DNA of 64,000 bases from Paraburkholderia podalyriae (GTDB lineage: Bacteria; Pseudomonadota; Gammaproteobacteria; Burkholderiales; Burkholderiaceae). The translations under genes and the position numbers were made by a program. The stretch's first letter is position 1. Each line of letters begins with the position of its first letter. The notes under the pieces are model-generated. The model did no database searches, was not told where the DNA came from, and saw only the letters and a list, made by a program, of their open reading frames with translations. The DNA lies in the NCBI RefSeq assembly GCF_014397785.1, contig NZ_VZQQ01000018.1, positions 1 through 64,000 of the forward strand, in the 5' to 3' direction. Below, piece by piece: positions 51,906 through 62,552 of this stretch.

Positions 51906-52948
51906 CTATTGCCAGACTTGCACGCCCGCATCCAGATACCCGATCTCCTTCGTCTTGCTGCCTGTCAGCAGGCACGAGGTCGAAACGGCCCGCGTGCGGA
52001 GCGCAATCCGGCTCACGTCTCGCAAATGCGCATAGGATTTCAGGCGAGTTGGCGTTTTTGGTGTGATGTCCCGTCTCACGCTCTTGATAAACACGTACTT
52101 ATAGTCGCTCTCGGTGTCGTTTTCGGCCAGGTAATTAGCCAACCAGGCAGTCGCAATCGAAATGACGCGATTCCTTGCTTCATTGGCGTTATTCTGGGCT
52201 ATCGACTTCCCCATACTGACCGTTCCGAAACCGGCCATCGGATGCTTCGCCATCTTGCGTGTGCCGCCCGGTTTCCGGCTCCGTCCTTCAATGTCGTCCG
52301 GAGCGGGTTGCGCGTCCGTCGCGCCCGCATGCATCAACATCGATGCCCAGGAATAGTACTGGCCGTTTTGCCCATAGCATATTTGCTTCTCGATCAGGTC
52401 GAGCAGCATGAACGTCGCCATGAAAACGCCGCCTCCTGACTTGTCCCGGTCGGCGACCGCGTCCTCGTCGCCGCTGGTTTGCCCCCACAGCAATTGCCGC
52501 GCCTAGCGGCTGTCGAATAAACCTTCTCGACCCGCCGTGCCTTGCGGGTGTACACCGTCTGCTTCTTCGGGTCGAATTCGCGCGCCTTATCGGCCGACTC
52601 GCTTGCGGATACCACGTGCGAAGTCGCCTTGAGGACATCCCCGGCGAACAGGTCAGCCGGAACTTCAGTCACGTCCGACGTGTAGCTCTTCAATCCTTTC
52701 GCGGCTGCGCCCCACTTTGCAATGAGCCGGTCTGCGACTTTGATGAACACGGTTGCTTCACCGACTGTCTGTTGGCTCAACCAATACCAGTCTCCGATGC
52801 CAAGGGGACCGTAGGGAGCGTCGAACGTACCCTCGCCGTGTGGTTTGCTCGCGGTTGGCTTGATGCTTGCTATCAGGTTCCAGATGTCCGCATACAGCAG
52901 GTGATCGACATCTAGCGATTTGAATGCTCTCCCGAATCCGATCTTCAT
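51906..52948 (-). pseudogene. Unrecognised AT-richer gene broken by a frameshift
   Basis: Starts at the ATG at 52948 (GAGG a few bases before it) with KIGFGRAFKSLDVDHLLYAD and IGDWYWLSQQTVGEATVFIK. After about 150 residues (ARRVEKVYSTAARR, near 52500) this frame turns into Arg/Ser-rich non-protein sequence, while the next frame continues sensibly as LLWGQTSGDEDAVADRDKSG, FMATFMLLDLIEKQICYG, WLANYLAENDTESDYKY, and ends at 51906. A one-base loss within 52494-52506 explains this; the intact protein would be near 345 residues. No family, signal peptide or membrane helix recognised. Base composition is visibly less GC-rich than both neighbours, suggesting transfer. Two separate overlapping genes are the alternative. 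Confidence 0.6.
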
Positions 52949-53174
52949 TTTCGACCTCACAAAAAATGGTTTGGATCCAAAATTCGCATGTCGCAATGAA
53001 GCCTTCGCGCAAGTTGGCGGAATCAGCACCATCTTCAACCCGAATTGCTCGAGTTATGCCTTTTCGATTCCGCGCGTCAAGCCGCAATTGAACATGACTG
53101 CCGCGCTACCTATCTTATTCAAATTCGCAGCGGCTTTCGTTGCTTTGTCGCTTCGGCGCATTTGACCCAGGCCG

Positions 53175-54887
53175 TCACGGCGCCCCCTTGACCCGCTCAT
53201 GGGGCTTCTCCACGCCGGCCATGCTCAGCGCCTCATGCAGCGTGCCGAAAATGCAGCGCTCCTCGACGATCGGCGTGATCCCATGCCGATCCATATCCGA
53301 GCGCAAATAGGGATTCACCCGCGCAAAGATCACCTCGATCCCATTGCGCTTGAGCGTCGAGCACAACTCGCCCACCGAGCGCGCCGCCGAATAATCGACA
53401 TCCGTAATCGCGCTCGCATCGACGACGAACCAGCGCACCGCGTTCGGTGCGTGATCGATCAGGCGGCGCATATCGTCGACGAAAAAATGATCGTTCGCAT
53501 AGAACAGATCCGCGCCGAAGCGATAGACGATCAACCCCGGCGCGGTCTCCGTGCCGGGCACCGCCGGCACCGGCACCCACATGCCGTCGCCGTTGGGCGC
53601 GAGCATCATCGTGTGCGGCCGGTAGCTGTGCCGCACATGACGCAGCAACGACAACGCAACCGCCAGCAGAATGCCGTGCTCGACGCCGATCAGCACGACC
53701 GCCGCCGCCGTGGACAATGCTAGCCAGAATTCGCCGGGACTCTCGCGACGAATCGAAAAGAGCGACTGCACATTGACCAGCCCGACCGCGATCGTAAAAA
53801 CGATGCTCGCGAGAATGCAGTGCGGCAGATACTGCAGATAGCGGCTGAAAAACAGCAGCACGATCACCACGACCGCCGCGAATACGAGTTGCGCGAACTG
53901 GCTGCGGGTGCCCGCGCGATCGGCCATCGCGGTCTGCGTCGGGCTGCCGTTGACGACGAACGCGCCGGAAAACGCCGCCGCCGTATTGGCAGCCGCGATG
54001 CCGAGCAGATCCGCGTTGGTATCGACCGACTCGTGATAGCGCTCGGCGAAAACGCGGCTCGCGGCAGCGCTTTGCGCGACGATCATCACGAAGCACGACG
54101 CGGCGACCGGCACGAGATCGAGCATCTGCTGCCAGCTCACCGACGGAATCCACAGCGGCGGCAATCCGCCCTCCACCGGCCCGAGGATCGAGATGCCGTG
54201 CGCCGCGAAACCGAACGTGTCGCTCGCGGCAATGCCCGCGACGACCGCGATCAACGGCACCGGCAAGCGCGGCCAGAAACGCTGGCAGACGAGAATCGCG
54301 ACCACTACGAGCACCGAGATCGCCAGCGTCGGCCGATTGATCTGCGCGGCCTCGCGCACGACGAGCAGCAGTTGATTCACGCTGCTCGCCGCATGCCCGG
54401 GCACGCCGACCATGTCGCCGAGCATCGCGATGCCGACCTGCACGCCGACGCCGGCGAGAAAGCCGACCAGCACCGTGCGCGACAGGAAATCGGCGAGAAA
54501 GCCGAGCTTGAAGATACGCGCGACGAGTAGCAGCGCGGCGGTCAGCAGCGCGACCATCGCCGCGAGCGCCGCGTATTCGGCGCTCGACGCGGGCGCCATC
54601 GTCGCCAGACGGCTCGCGAAGATCGTCGCGGTGGCCGAATCGGCGGCGACGACCAGATGCCGCGATGCGCCGAAGAACGCGAACGCGACCAGCGGCAGGA
54701 ACACCGTATAGAGCCCGGTGACGGCCGGCATGCCGGCAATGCGCGCATAGCCGAGCACCTGCGGAATGTCCATCGACGCGAGCTGCACGCCGGCCAGCGC
54801 ATCGCGCGCCGCCGCAACCCGGCTCAAAGGAAGAACGCCCTTCGGCGCGCCGGCACGTGCGGCCATTTTCTGCAGAGAATCTCGCAT
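53175..54887 (-). CDS. SulP-family anion transporter with STAS domain
   Basis: 570 residues. About 12 membrane helices with the SLC26/SulP opening RDALAGVQLASMDIPQVLGY and ARIAGMPAVTGLYTVFLPLV. The C-terminal cytoplasmic STAS domain starts near residue 445 (GLIVYRFGADLFYANDHFF) and has WFVVDASAITDVDYSA. Carries sulfate, bicarbonate, chloride or dicarboxylates; the substrate is not readable. Stand-alone gene. Confidence 0.93.
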   Translation of the reverse strand: MRDSLQKMAARAGAPKGVLPLSRVAAARDALAGVQLASMDIPQVLGYARIAGMPAVTGLYTVFLPLVAFAFFGASRHLVVAADSATATIFASRLATMAPASSAEYAALAAMVALLTAALLLVARIFKLGFLADFLSRTVLVGFLAGVGVQVGIAMLGDMVGVPGHAASSVNQLLLVVREAAQINRPTLAISVLVVVAILVCQRFWPRLPVPLIAVVAGIAASDTFGFAAHGISILGPVEGGLPPLWIPSVSWQQMLDLVPVAASCFVMIVAQSAAASRVFAERYHESVDTNADLLGIAAANTAAAFSGAFVVNGSPTQTAMADRAGTRSQFAQLVFAAVVVIVLLFFSRYLQYLPHCILASIVFTIAVGLVNVQSLFSIRRESPGEFWLALSTAAAVVLIGVEHGILLAVALSLLRHVRHSYRPHTMMLAPNGDGMWVPVPAVPGTETAPGLIVYRFGADLFYANDHFFVDDMRRLIDHAPNAVRWFVVDASAITDVDYSAARSVGELCSTLKRNGIEVIFARVNPYLRSDMDRHGITPIVEERCIFGTLHEALSMAGVEKPHERVKGAP

Positions 54888-55112
54888 ACGCGATGCTGAC
54901 CCAAAACGAAGCTAATCGCGCATCGTGCCGCGAACCGGCATGTCAAGGCAAGACTTGACGAGGATAGGACGGGCTATTGACGAAAACGGAAACGAGAAAG
55001 CAAACCGAAAGAAAGCAAACGATTGCTTATTCAAACTTACGACAAGCTAACGACGCGTCAACCTCAATGCGAAAATTTCACGGCGCGGCCGCAGCGAAAA
55101 GCGCGCAAAGAT

Positions 55113-55211
55113 TCAACGTTTGAACTGGCCTGTCAGCGGATCGACATGGCGCGCAAAACCGAACAGTACAGCGATGCAGATCGGACAGACGATCAGAAAA
55201 ATGGTCAACAT
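55113..55211 (-). CDS. 32-residue membrane protein (small ORF)
   Basis: ATG at 55211, preceded closely by GGGGTGAG. The translation begins MLTIFLIVCPICIAVLFGFA and ends RHVDPLTGQFKR: one membrane helix with two Cys and a positively charged cytoplasmic-type tail. A perfect palindrome lies 13 bases upstream of the start. It resembles in size the small stabilising subunits of oxidase or transporter complexes, but I recognise no family. Supported by hydrophobic pattern, ribosome binding site and isolated position in a 480-base gap. Confidence 0.5.
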   Translation of the reverse strand: MLTIFLIVCPICIAVLFGFARHVDPLTGQFKR

Positions 55212-55223
55212 CACACTCACCCC

Positions 55224-55238
55224 GTAACAACTTGTTAC
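55224..55238. promoter_or_regulatory. Perfect inverted repeat upstream of the 32-residue ORF
   Basis: GTAACAACTTGTTAC has two perfect 7-base arms around one base. Size and symmetry suit a dimeric repressor. It is not the same sequence as the LacI-type operator at 62346. Confidence 0.45.
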
Positions 55239-55370
55239 CAGCAAGTGTAAAGAAATTCAAAGTTAGTTTAATGGGGGAAAACCGCAAAGCACTATTGCGA
55301 AGGATTACCGCGGCCTTAAAACGGCTGTCGCATACATAAGTGAAAACGCGAATCGGCGCGCCACGTCCGT

Positions 55371-56423
55371 CTAACGGATCCCGCCGCGCGTATTTTTCTT
55401 CGCCATCGGCGCTGGCCCGACCGATTCGCGCATCGTCACGCTGAGCGGGAAGTCGCGGAAGATCTCCCACGTGGTGCCGTAACACTGGTTGATCAGCCAG
55501 CGCACCGCGTTCCGCGTAAGCTCGGCGGTCGGAATATGCACCGACGTGAGCCCTGGCGCCGCGTATGCGGCCGAGTAGTCGTCGTCGTAGCCGATCACGG
55601 AAATATCGTTCGGCACTGAAATGCCCGCCTGGTGGAAGCGCGCGAGCACGCTGACCGCCATCGTGTCGTTCGCGCAGAACAGGCCCGTCACGCGACGCTG
55701 CGTATCGAGCAGTTTCTGCGCGGCCTCGTAGCCGCCTTCGGGCGAGAAGTCGGATTCGATCAGCGGGACGTCGTCACGCGCAATGCCGGCTCGCGCGAGC
55801 TCGGCGAAAAAGCCATCGATCCGCATCACGTTGTCCGACGCGGTAGCGGGCCCGCCAATCACCGCGATGTCGCGATGTCCATGATCGAGCAGCGTGCGCG
55901 CCGCGAGTTCGCCGCCGCGCCGATGATCCGCGCTAAACGACGCTTCCGGCAACTGCTCGAACGCGCGATTCAGGAACACCATCTTCGGATGCATGCCATG
56001 CAGCATGATCAGGTCTTCGTCGTGCAGATCGTGGCTGATCACGACCACGCCGTCGCAATCGCGGCCGATCAGGAAGCGCACCGCCTCGATCGCCTGCTCG
56101 CGCGGCGACACCTCGCCGCAACCGGTCGCGACCACGACATGGCGCCCCACCGCGCGCAGCTCGGTGTCGGTCTGCTTCAGAATGGTGCCGTAGTAGGAAC
56201 CGAAAAAGGTCGGCACGAAGATGCCGATGATGCCGAGCTGCTGCGTCGCCATCGCCCGGCCGATCGACGACGGGCGGAAGTTCAGCGCCTCGATCGCCGC
56301 CTTCACGCGCGCCGCGGCATCGGCGGAAATCGGTCCCTTGCCGGAAATGGCCCGTGAGGCGGTCGACATGCCCACACCGGCCAGTTCCGCGACGTCCTTG
56401 AGTGTTGCCACGCGGTTCTCCAT
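55371..56423 (-). CDS. LacI-family transcriptional regulator of the beta-glucoside operon
   Basis: 350 residues from the ATG at 56423 (a TTG one codon earlier is possible). HTH: ATLKDVAELAGVGMSTASRAISG, hinge helix NFRPSSIGRAMATQ with the usual spacing, then the sugar-binding periplasmic-protein-like core (LGIIGIFVPTFFGSYYG, VVVISHDLHDED, GLFCANDTMAVSVL, ISVIGYDDDYSA). Last gene of the minus-strand operon headed by the GH1 glucosidase, 45 bases after the ABC ATPase. The perfect LacI-type operator at 62346 in front of the operon is its likely target, giving autorepression. Confidence 0.95.
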   Translation of the reverse strand: MENRVATLKDVAELAGVGMSTASRAISGKGPISADAAARVKAAIEALNFRPSSIGRAMATQQLGIIGIFVPTFFGSYYGTILKQTDTELRAVGRHVVVATGCGEVSPREQAIEAVRFLIGRDCDGVVVISHDLHDEDLIMLHGMHPKMVFLNRAFEQLPEASFSADHRRGGELAARTLLDHGHRDIAVIGGPATASDNVMRIDGFFAELARAGIARDDVPLIESDFSPEGGYEAAQKLLDTQRRVTGLFCANDTMAVSVLARFHQAGISVPNDISVIGYDDDYSAAYAAPGLTSVHIPTAELTRNAVRWLINQCYGTTWEIFRDFPLSVTMRESVGPAPMAKKNTRGGIR

Positions 56424-56468
56424 CAAGCCTGTCTCGACGAGCCGCTTCGCGCGTGACGCGCCGCGGCG

Positions 56469-57629
<1,161 letters not shown>

Positions 57630-57632
57630 GCC

Positions 57633-58550
57633 CTACCCCTTGACGGCGCCCGACGCAATGCCGCGCACGAACCAGCGGCCCGAAATGAAATAAACCGCGA
57701 GCGGCACCATCGAGGTCAGAATGGTCGCCGCCATATTGACGTTGTACAGCCGCTCGCCGGTCGTCGTGTTGATGATGTTGTTCAACTGCACCGTCATCGG
57801 CAGATTCTTCGTGCCGGCGAACACGAGGCCCAGAATGAAGTCGTTCCAGATGTTCGTGACCTGCATGATCAGTGCGACGACGATGATCGGCGTCGACATC
57901 GGCAGCATCAGTTGAAAGAAGATGCGCCAGAAGCTGCCGCCGTCGATACGCGCGGCCTTGAACAGCTCCTGCGGAATCGACGCGTAGTAATTGCGGAACA
58001 GCAGCGTCATCACCGGCATGCCGAACATCGTATGGATCAGCACGATGCCGGGCAGCGAGCTGAACAGATGCACGCTCGCGAGCACGCGCACGAGCGGATA
58101 GACCATCACCTGCACCGGAATGAACGCGCCGACCAGCAGCACACCGAACAGCAGAGCCGCGCCGCGCGGCCGCCAGAACGACAGCGCGTAGCCGTTTACC
58201 GCACCGACCGCGATCGACAGCACCGTGCTCGGCACGACGATCCGCACCGAGTTCCAGAAGCCGACGCGAATGCCGTTGCAATCGAGCCCGGTGCAGGCCG
58301 ACTGCCACGCCGCGCTCCACGCGTCGAGCGTGAAATGCATCGGCCAGCCGAGCAGATTGCCGAGGCGGATCTCGCTCATCGGTTTGACCGACGTGACCAG
58401 CATCACGTAGAGCGGCAGTAGAAAGAACACCGCGGCGCTCAGCAGGAACGCGTAGATGCCAATGCGTGCCGGCGAGAACGCCGAGCGGCGATGCCGCGTG
58501 TGCGTGCGATGCGGTACGCCGCCTTTGAGCGTGGAATCGAGCGTGTTCAT
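57633..58550 (-). CDS. Sugar ABC transporter permease (MalG type)
   Basis: 305 residues from the ATG at 58550; a longer upstream reading runs through the other permease and is spurious. Six membrane helices; the EAA loop reads IPQELFKAARIDGGSFWRIF, the contact point with the ATPase. FLLPLYVMLVTSVKPMSEIR marks the N-terminal helix of the MalG/UgpE group. Overlaps the stop codon of the preceding permease by four bases. Confidence 0.95.
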   Translation of the reverse strand: MNTLDSTLKGGVPHRTHTRHRRSAFSPARIGIYAFLLSAAVFFLLPLYVMLVTSVKPMSEIRLGNLLGWPMHFTLDAWSAAWQSACTGLDCNGIRVGFWNSVRIVVPSTVLSIAVGAVNGYALSFWRPRGAALLFGVLLVGAFIPVQVMVYPLVRVLASVHLFSSLPGIVLIHTMFGMPVMTLLFRNYYASIPQELFKAARIDGGSFWRIFFQLMLPMSTPIIVVALIMQVTNIWNDFILGLVFAGTKNLPMTVQLNNIINTTTGERLYNVNMAATILTSMVPLAVYFISGRWFVRGIASGAVKG

Positions 58551-59503
58551 TGCCTCTCCCCGCGCAGCGCCGCGCGGCTGCGAGCATAGAAGAACGGCGC
58601 GAGAATCGCGAGCACCGTCGCGAGCAGCACGATCGATGCCGCCGACGCGAGGCCGATGTTGGCGCGCCCGAACAGATAGTCCATGATGAATTTGGCCGGC
58701 ACTTCGCTCGCGGTGCCAGGGCCGCCCTGCGTCATCGCGACGACCGCGTCGTACAGCTTCACGACCATCACGAACAGCAGCACGAACGCGGTCGAGATCG
58801 ACGGTCCGAGCATCGGCACCACGATGCTCGCATACACGCGCCAGCGCGGAATGCCGTCGATGCGCGCGGCTTTCCACAACTCTTCGTCGATACCGCGCAG
58901 GCCCGCGAGCAACAGCGCCATCACGAGCCCTGACGCCTGCCACACGGTGGCGATCACGATCGTGTAGATGACCCAGTCCTGATCGACGATCCAGTCGAAG
59001 CGCGCATGCGTGAAGCCGATATTGCGCAGCACCTGCTGCGCGCCGAGCCCCGGATTCAGGATCCATTGCCACACGAGCCCGGTCGCGACGAACGACATCG
59101 CGTACGGATACAGAAACACCGTGCGCAACGCGCCTTCCGCGACCACGCGCTGATCGATGAAGATCGACAGTAACAGACCGATGACCATGCACGCGATGAT
59201 GAAACACGCACCGTAGATCACGATGTTCTGCAGCGACACGAGCCAGCGGTCGTTGTGGAACAGCCGCACGTACTGCGTGAGGCCCGCGAAGTCGTTCGAC
59301 GGAAACGTGTGCGAATTGCTGAGCGATACACGCGCGGTCCAGACCATCGTGCCCAGGTACGTGAACACGACGGTCAGGAGCATCGGCAGCAAGGCCAGCC
59401 AGACCGCGATCGAAAACCGCCTGTTCAGCGGTTTATGTCGCGGCCCGGGTTGCGACTTGCCGTGTGGTTTCGAACCCTCGGCTGGCAGCTTCAGCGCGTG
59501 CAT
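58547..59503 (-). CDS. Sugar ABC transporter permease (MalF type)
   Basis: 318 residues, six membrane helices after a basic cytoplasmic N-terminus. EAA loop IDEELWKAARIDGIPRWRVY. Other family blocks: VVFTYLGTMVWTARVSLSNS, TVFLYPYAMSFVATGLVWQW. Pairs with the downstream permease; seven bases after the binding-protein stop codon. Confidence 0.95.
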   Translation of the reverse strand: MHALKLPAEGSKPHGKSQPGPRHKPLNRRFSIAVWLALLPMLLTVVFTYLGTMVWTARVSLSNSHTFPSNDFAGLTQYVRLFHNDRWLVSLQNIVIYGACFIIACMVIGLLLSIFIDQRVVAEGALRTVFLYPYAMSFVATGLVWQWILNPGLGAQQVLRNIGFTHARFDWIVDQDWVIYTIVIATVWQASGLVMALLLAGLRGIDEELWKAARIDGIPRWRVYASIVVPMLGPSISTAFVLLFVMVVKLYDAVVAMTQGGPGTASEVPAKFIMDYLFGRANIGLASAASIVLLATVLAILAPFFYARSRAALRGERQ

Positions 59504-59510
59504 GGCAGGT

Positions 59511-60749
59511 TTAGCCCTTCAATGCGCTGGCGAACGCTTTCTGCGCGTCGTCGACGGACTCGTTCTTGTTCCAGAAGTTCGTCACGACGTCGGTCAGCGC
59601 GCCCTGCGTATCCGGCGACAGCAGCATTTCCGGATTCGGCAACTGGCGCGACTTGTCCTTCATGATCGCGATGCCCTCCTTCGCGCAGACGTCGAGGCTG
59701 CTTTCGTCGACGTCAGACCGGATCGGAATCGAGCCCTTCTTCGCGCTGAACGCGACCTGCGCGGACGGCGAGGTCATCACCGTGGCGAGCAGATTCTGCG
59801 CCTTGATCGCCGACGCGCTGTCGGTCTTCGGGAACACGAACACGTCGCCCGCGACCAGATACGGCGAACGCGGACCGAAGCCCGGGAAGCAGCCGAAGTC
59901 CTTGCCCGCCGTTTGATTCGCCGCGACGAACTCGCCCTTCGCCCAGTCGCCCATGATCTGAACGCCGGCCTTGCCCGAAGTCACGAGCGCGGTCGCGTCG
60001 TTCCAGTTGCGGCCAGGCGAACCTGGATCGACGAAATCGTGCAGCCGCTTGAACGCCACGAGCACCTTCTTGAACGCCTCGGAGTTCACCGCGGTCTGAT
60101 CGTGATCGCGATAGATCTTCATATACAGGTCCGGGCCACCCACATCGGCGAGGACCGCGTCGAACGTGATCTTCTCCTGCCACGGCTGGCCGCCGAACGC
60201 GAGCGGAATCACGCCCGCGCTCTTCAGCTTGCCCAGATCGGCGATGAATTCGTCGTAGCTTTTGGGCTCGCTCGCGATGCCCGCTTTCTGGAACACCGGC
60301 TTCGAATAGAAGAACCACGCCGGCATATGAATGTCGACCGGCGCCGCGTAGAAATGGCCCTTCACGCGGATACTGTCGAGAATCGACTGCGGGAAAATGC
60401 CGTTCCAGTTTTCCTTCGAGGCGACGTCGTCGACGTTATTCAGCAGTCCCTGGTCGATCAGGTCGTGAAACTGCTTCGACGTATTGAACTGGGCGGCGGT
60501 GGGTGGATCACCGCCGACGATCCGGTTGATCGCGGTGGCACGCGCCTGATCTCCGCCGGCGACCGCGTTGTCGACCCATTGGCCGCCGGCCTTGTCGTAA
60601 GCGACCGCAAACTGACGAATCGCGGCCGATTCGCCGCCCGAGGTCCACCAGTGAATCACGTTAGCCTTGAGCGGCTCTGCGTGCGCGACGACGCCATACA
60701 GCGCCAGTGCCGCAACCACGCCTCGCAAGACCATTCTGTTGCTGTTCAT
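59511..60749 (-). CDS. Sugar ABC transporter substrate-binding protein
   Basis: 412 residues. Signal peptide VLRGVVAALALYGVVAHA, then the family 1 binding-protein start VIHWWTSGGESAAIRQFAVA. VQIMGDWAKGEF and YLVAGDVFVFPKTDSASAIK are typical of glucose, cellobiose and related sugar binders. Delivers the sugar to the two permeases downstream. Its gene follows the glucosidase after 96 bases, and no separate operator was seen in that gap. Confidence 0.95.
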   Translation of the reverse strand: MNSNRMVLRGVVAALALYGVVAHAEPLKANVIHWWTSGGESAAIRQFAVAYDKAGGQWVDNAVAGGDQARATAINRIVGGDPPTAAQFNTSKQFHDLIDQGLLNNVDDVASKENWNGIFPQSILDSIRVKGHFYAAPVDIHMPAWFFYSKPVFQKAGIASEPKSYDEFIADLGKLKSAGVIPLAFGGQPWQEKITFDAVLADVGGPDLYMKIYRDHDQTAVNSEAFKKVLVAFKRLHDFVDPGSPGRNWNDATALVTSGKAGVQIMGDWAKGEFVAANQTAGKDFGCFPGFGPRSPYLVAGDVFVFPKTDSASAIKAQNLLATVMTSPSAQVAFSAKKGSIPIRSDVDESSLDVCAKEGIAIMKDKSRQLPNPEMLLSPDTQGALTDVVTNFWNKNESVDDAQKAFASALKG

Positions 60750-60845
60750 TCCGTCTCCTCCGGGCTCCTTGCCCGTGTGTCAATCGAAATACCAACCAGC
60801 TCCACCCGGTTTTACATCGTTGTTGCGTCGTTTTAATGGTGTTGA

Positions 60846-62261
60846 TTACGCTTGCGCGTTGCGATCTTCGAGGAATTTCGACACCAGCTCCGCGCTGCGC
60901 TTGATCGTGCGTTTCTGCGTCGGATAGTCGACGTGAACGATGCCGAAGCGCCGCTCATAGCCGAAAGCCCACTCGAAGTTGTCCATCAGCGACCACAGGA
61001 AATAGCCGCGCACGTCGACGCCCGCCTTGATCGCCTGATCGACCGCGGCGAGATGGCGCTTCAGGAACGAGATGCGCTGGGTGTCCTCGACGCGGCCGTC
61101 TATCACCTGGTCGTTCGATGCCATGCCGTTCTCGGTGATGTAGATGGGCGGCAGATTGGCGTAGGTATCCTTGAAACCGGTCAGCAGATCGCGAAGACCA
61201 TCAGGGTAAACCTCCCAGCCCATCTGCGTGCGCTCGACGCCCTCGAGCGGCACGTCCTTGAAGCCATGCCCGCCGTCGCTCGCCACGTTGGTGCGGAAAT
61301 AATAGTTGATGCCGAGGAAATCGAGCGGCGTATTGATGGTCTGCATGTCGCCGTCGAGCACCAGCGGCTCGCTGCCCGGCCACAGTTCGAACAGGTCTTG
61401 CGGATAGTCGCCCTTGAACAGCGGATCGAGAATCCACGCGTTGTGCTGAACTTCGAACAGCTCGGCCGCGCGACGGTCGGCGGCGCTGTCGCTATCCGGC
61501 GTGCCGCGTCCGACGTTCGCGACGATGCCCTTGTGCGAGCGCGGATCGTTCGCGCGCAGCACCGGAATCGCGAGACCGTGCGCGAGCAGCAGATGATGTA
61601 TGGCCTGCGTGGCGAAACGCACGTTCGACAGTCCCGGCGCGTGACGGCCGTCGCCGTAGCCGAGGTACGCCGAACACCACGGCTCGTTGAGCGTCGCCCA
61701 TGCATCGACGAGGCCGTGCAGCTCGCGGCTCATCAGGTCCGCGTAATCGACGAATCGGTACGCGGTGTCGCGATTGAGCCAGCCGCCGCGATCCTCGAGA
61801 TGCTGAGGCAGATCCCAGTGATACAGCGTGACGAAAGTCGTGATGTTCTTCTCTTTGAGCCGCCCCAGCAGACGCTTGTAGAAGTCGAGCCCCTTGCGGT
61901 TCGGCGCGCCGTTTTCGTCCATCACGCGCGGCCACGCGGTCGACAGCCGGTACGCTTCGAGGCCGAGGCCCGCGAGCAGGTCGACGTCCTGTTCCCAGCG
62001 ATGATAGTGATCGCACGCGACCGCGCCGGTGTCGCCGGCCAACACCTTGCCCGGTGTGGCCGAGTACGTGTCCCAGATCGACGGCAGGCGGCCGTCTTCG
62101 TTGACCGCGCCTTCGATCTGATACGACGCGGTGGCCGCGCCGAGCAGAAAGTCCTTGCGCCACAGCGACGAATCGGCGGGCGGCGTGAAGGGATCGGTAT
62201 GCGGGTCGCCGTGAGCGCTTGAATGGGCTGCGTCGATGACTGCCGATGCATCGTTTTCCAC
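60846..62261 (-). CDS. Beta-glucosidase, glycoside hydrolase family 1
   Basis: 471 residues from a GTG start at 62261, with AGGAGAG eight bases upstream. GH1 barrel: FLLGAATASYQIEGAVNEDG, YRLSTAWPRV, the acid/base Glu in WATLNEPWC and the nucleophile Glu in IYITENGMAS. Cytoplasmic (no signal peptide), so it splits beta-glucosides or cello-oligosaccharides after import by the adjacent ABC transporter. First gene of the operon. Confidence 0.96.
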   Translation of the reverse strand: MENDASAVIDAAHSSAHGDPHTDPFTPPADSSLWRKDFLLGAATASYQIEGAVNEDGRLPSIWDTYSATPGKVLAGDTGAVACDHYHRWEQDVDLLAGLGLEAYRLSTAWPRVMDENGAPNRKGLDFYKRLLGRLKEKNITTFVTLYHWDLPQHLEDRGGWLNRDTAYRFVDYADLMSRELHGLVDAWATLNEPWCSAYLGYGDGRHAPGLSNVRFATQAIHHLLLAHGLAIPVLRANDPRSHKGIVANVGRGTPDSDSAADRRAAELFEVQHNAWILDPLFKGDYPQDLFELWPGSEPLVLDGDMQTINTPLDFLGINYYFRTNVASDGGHGFKDVPLEGVERTQMGWEVYPDGLRDLLTGFKDTYANLPPIYITENGMASNDQVIDGRVEDTQRISFLKRHLAAVDQAIKAGVDVRGYFLWSLMDNFEWAFGYERRFGIVHVDYPTQKRTIKRSAELVSKFLEDRNAQA

Positions 62262-62552
62262 GGATTCTCTCCTGCGATGAGGTCGTTGAACCGGGTGTGA
62301 TGGAAGCTGAGGCGCTCGCGTTCGAGCTTACTGTGAACGCTTGAATGGAAGCGCTTCCACACCGACCAGCGAACGATAGCAGCGGGCGAATCCCAGCAGC
62401 AATCCGGGTTTGTCTGGAGCGATTTCTGGCATGCGCGCGACGAGGATGCCGGGCGCATCGACGGCTATTCGACTGGAGCGTAGGGTTGCAGCTTGCGGGG
62501 GGAAATGGGGGGCAGCCGTTCAGCGCAAAGTCTCAGATCGTCGGCAATCAGC
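62262..62552. other. Promoter region of the beta-glucoside operon
   Basis: About 290 bases between the frameshifted GGDEF-EAL gene (same strand, upstream) and the glucosidase. Contains the LacI-type operator at 62346-62359. Nothing else was recognised. Confidence 0.5.
62346..62359. promoter_or_regulatory. LacI/GalR-type operator
   Basis: TGGAAGCGCTTCCA, a perfect 14-bp palindrome with the central CG required by LacI-family regulators. It stands 85 bases before the glucosidase start codon and 6 kb from the LacI-family gene that ends the same operon. Confidence 0.9.

Noticed and set aside
52920..53165. Possible plus-strand 81-residue protein in the islet.
   Set aside because: Starts inside the islet gene on the other strand, has no ribosome binding site and no family resemblance; probably chance in AT-richer DNA.
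57633..59207. A single 524-residue permease.
   Set aside because: The first 219 residues are off-frame reading of the other permease gene; the true start is the ATG at 58550.
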